Below are positions 13,323-14,346 of a stretch of 14,346 nt of DNA, piece after piece. The position numbers and the translations under genes were made by a program. The first letter of the stretch is position 1, and the number at the start of each line of letters is the position of its first letter. Under the pieces are notes generated by a model. That model was not told the origin of the DNA. It was given only the letters and a program-made list of their open reading frames with translations, and searched no databases. Source of the DNA: Magnetococcales bacterium (GTDB taxonomy: Bacteria > Pseudomonadota > Magnetococcia > Magnetococcales > JADFWU01); assembly GCA_015234045.1 (NCBI GenBank), contig JADFWU010000062.1:1-14346 (forward strand), given 5' to 3'.

Positions 13323-14346
13323 TTTCGACTTCTCACAACCTGCGCCTCGTCTTGATTCAATGACTCCCGAAGAGGGGCAACGTCTTGTTGACACCCTGTG
13401 GGAGTTACTGCGTATTCAAACCGTACGAATTGACAAGCTGGAGACTCAGGTCAAGAATCTTGAAGAACGTTTGAATTTAAACTCTCAAAACTCCTCACGT
13501 CCTCCATCCAGTGATTTTGGCAACGGGAAACGTCAGACTCGAAAAAAAAGACGGGCTACCAATCAATCTAGTCCATCTAAGCGGTCTCAGGGCGGTCAAC
13601 CAGGACACAAAGGCACTTCAAGGAATCTGTTACCATCTGATCAAGTAGATGAATTTATTGACTGTATCCCGCAGTCAACTTGTAGGTGTGGTGGGAACGT
13701 TCATGTTGATCCCACAAAACATGCACGACATCAGATATTTGAACTTCCGGTTATTCGCCCTCTTATCACTGAATTTCGATTATTCTCCGGCATCTGTTTT
13801 CAGTGTGGCAAACCCCATACAGCCAAGCTACCCAAGGAATACATTAATGGGATGTTTGGTCCCAGAATGATGGCCTGGATCGTCGTCCTTTCCGGCCTTT
13901 ATCAGATAAGCCGTCGAAAAATCCAACGTTGGCTTGAAGATCTGGTTGGTGTTTCGGTGAGTCTCGGTACTATTTCCAAAACTGAAGAGCGCGTGAGCGA
14001 TGCGCTTCACCAATCAGTCAGGGAAGCAGCTGACCATGTCCGTACTGCACCACATGTCAATCTGGATGAGACTGGACACAAACAAGCTGGTAACACTGGC
14101 TGGATGTGGGTCTCGGTGACCTCTATTGTTACCGTCTTTCGGATCAGGATGTCGCGTGCTGCTATTGTGGCAAAAGAAATTCTGGGAGAAGCTTTCACAG
14201 GAATCGTCATTTCAGACCGGTACTCTGCTTACAACTGGGTTGATCCATCTCGCCGTCAATTATGTTGGGCACATCTAATTCGGGATTTTCGTCGAATTGC
14301 AGGCCGAAGTGGCAAAGCGGGTCACATTGGCGATAATCTTCTTTAT
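13318..14346 (+). CDS. IS66-family transposase (TnpC-like), 3' end cut by window
   Basis: The first 343 residues of an IS66-family DDE transposase; the frame stays open to the window end. Residues ~36-60 form the N-terminal leucine-rich coiled region (LETQVKNLEERLNLNSQNSS), followed by the family's RPPSSD motif and a basic GGQPGHKG segment. A zinc-finger-like cysteine set follows: Cys122/Cys124 (CRCGG) and Cys160/Cys163 (CFQCG). The catalytic domain begins with Asp250 (VNLDETG) and Asp300 (VISDRYSAYNW), then the conserved CWAHLIRDF. The catalytic Glu would lie beyond the window. No tnpA or tnpB orthologue precedes it, as in the tnpC-only (ISBst12-like) subgroup. The start ATG is inferred from the family N-terminus and sits in an inverted repeat. 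Confidence 0.92.
   Translation, partial: MNFDFSQPAPRLDSMTPEEGQRLVDTLWELLRIQTVRIDKLETQVKNLEERLNLNSQNSSRPPSSDFGNGKRQTRKKRRATNQSSPSKRSQGGQPGHKGTSRNLLPSDQVDEFIDCIPQSTCRCGGNVHVDPTKHARHQIFELPVIRPLITEFRLFSGICFQCGKPHTAKLPKEYINGMFGPRMMAWIVVLSGLYQISRRKIQRWLEDLVGVSVSLGTISKTEERVSDALHQSVREAADHVRTAPHVNLDETGHKQAGNTGWMWVSVTSIVTVFRIRMSRAAIVAKEILGEAFTGIVISDRYSAYNWVDPSRRQLCWAHLIRDFRRIAGRSGKAGHIGDNLLY

Overview
The window is a phage or mobile-element segment from what is probably a Gram-negative bacterium. The evidence is a lambda-J-like tail tip protein with fibronectin type III domains, a T4-type (GH24) lysozyme, a tyrosine integrase beside a CCA-encoding tRNA fragment, and an IS66-family transposase. The sequence alone does not fix the host species. 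No head, packaging, replication or repressor gene is recognisable here.

Layout: (1) 1-5555, plus strand, late phage genes: the 3' part of a tail tip/host-specificity protein, an 820-residue tail fibre or receptor-binding protein (seven propeller-like repeats, a small carbohydrate-binding-like module and a C-terminal LamG lectin-like domain), an unrecognised 185-residue protein, and an endolysin. (2) 5552-6016, minus strand, a small protein with a Cro/XRE-like helix-turn-helix C-terminus, convergent with the lysozyme and overlapping its stop. (3) 6223-6338, the 3' half of a tRNA-Val(CAC) from the anticodon stem to CCA, followed by a strong terminator. This is an integrase attachment core without the 5' half of the tRNA. 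(4) 6367-7841, minus strand, integrase plus an AlpA/excisionase-type helix-turn-helix protein. (5) 7960-11000, minus strand, five unrecognised small genes, one of them a stand-alone DUF4268-like domain, mostly separated by spacers that carry hairpins. (6) 11001-12113, about 1.1 kb with no credible gene but many long inverted repeats, including two diverged copies of a T-tract stem-loop about 206 bp apart. (7) 12114-13080, minus strand, an amber-interrupted small ORF and an unrecognised 180-residue protein. (8) 13318 to the end, plus strand, an IS66-family transposase cut by the window edge.

The order tail tip > fibre > lysozyme > att > int(-) > xis(-) > further minus-strand genes matches lambda's order around attP. 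The att site could therefore be an attP of an unintegrated or circular phage, an internal junction of tandem elements, or the attR of a left-hand prophage followed by a second element using the same tRNA. The most unusual part is the right arm: a row of unknown genes next to a kilobase of densely structured non-coding DNA, which could hold a large structured RNA, a replication origin or a regulatory array.
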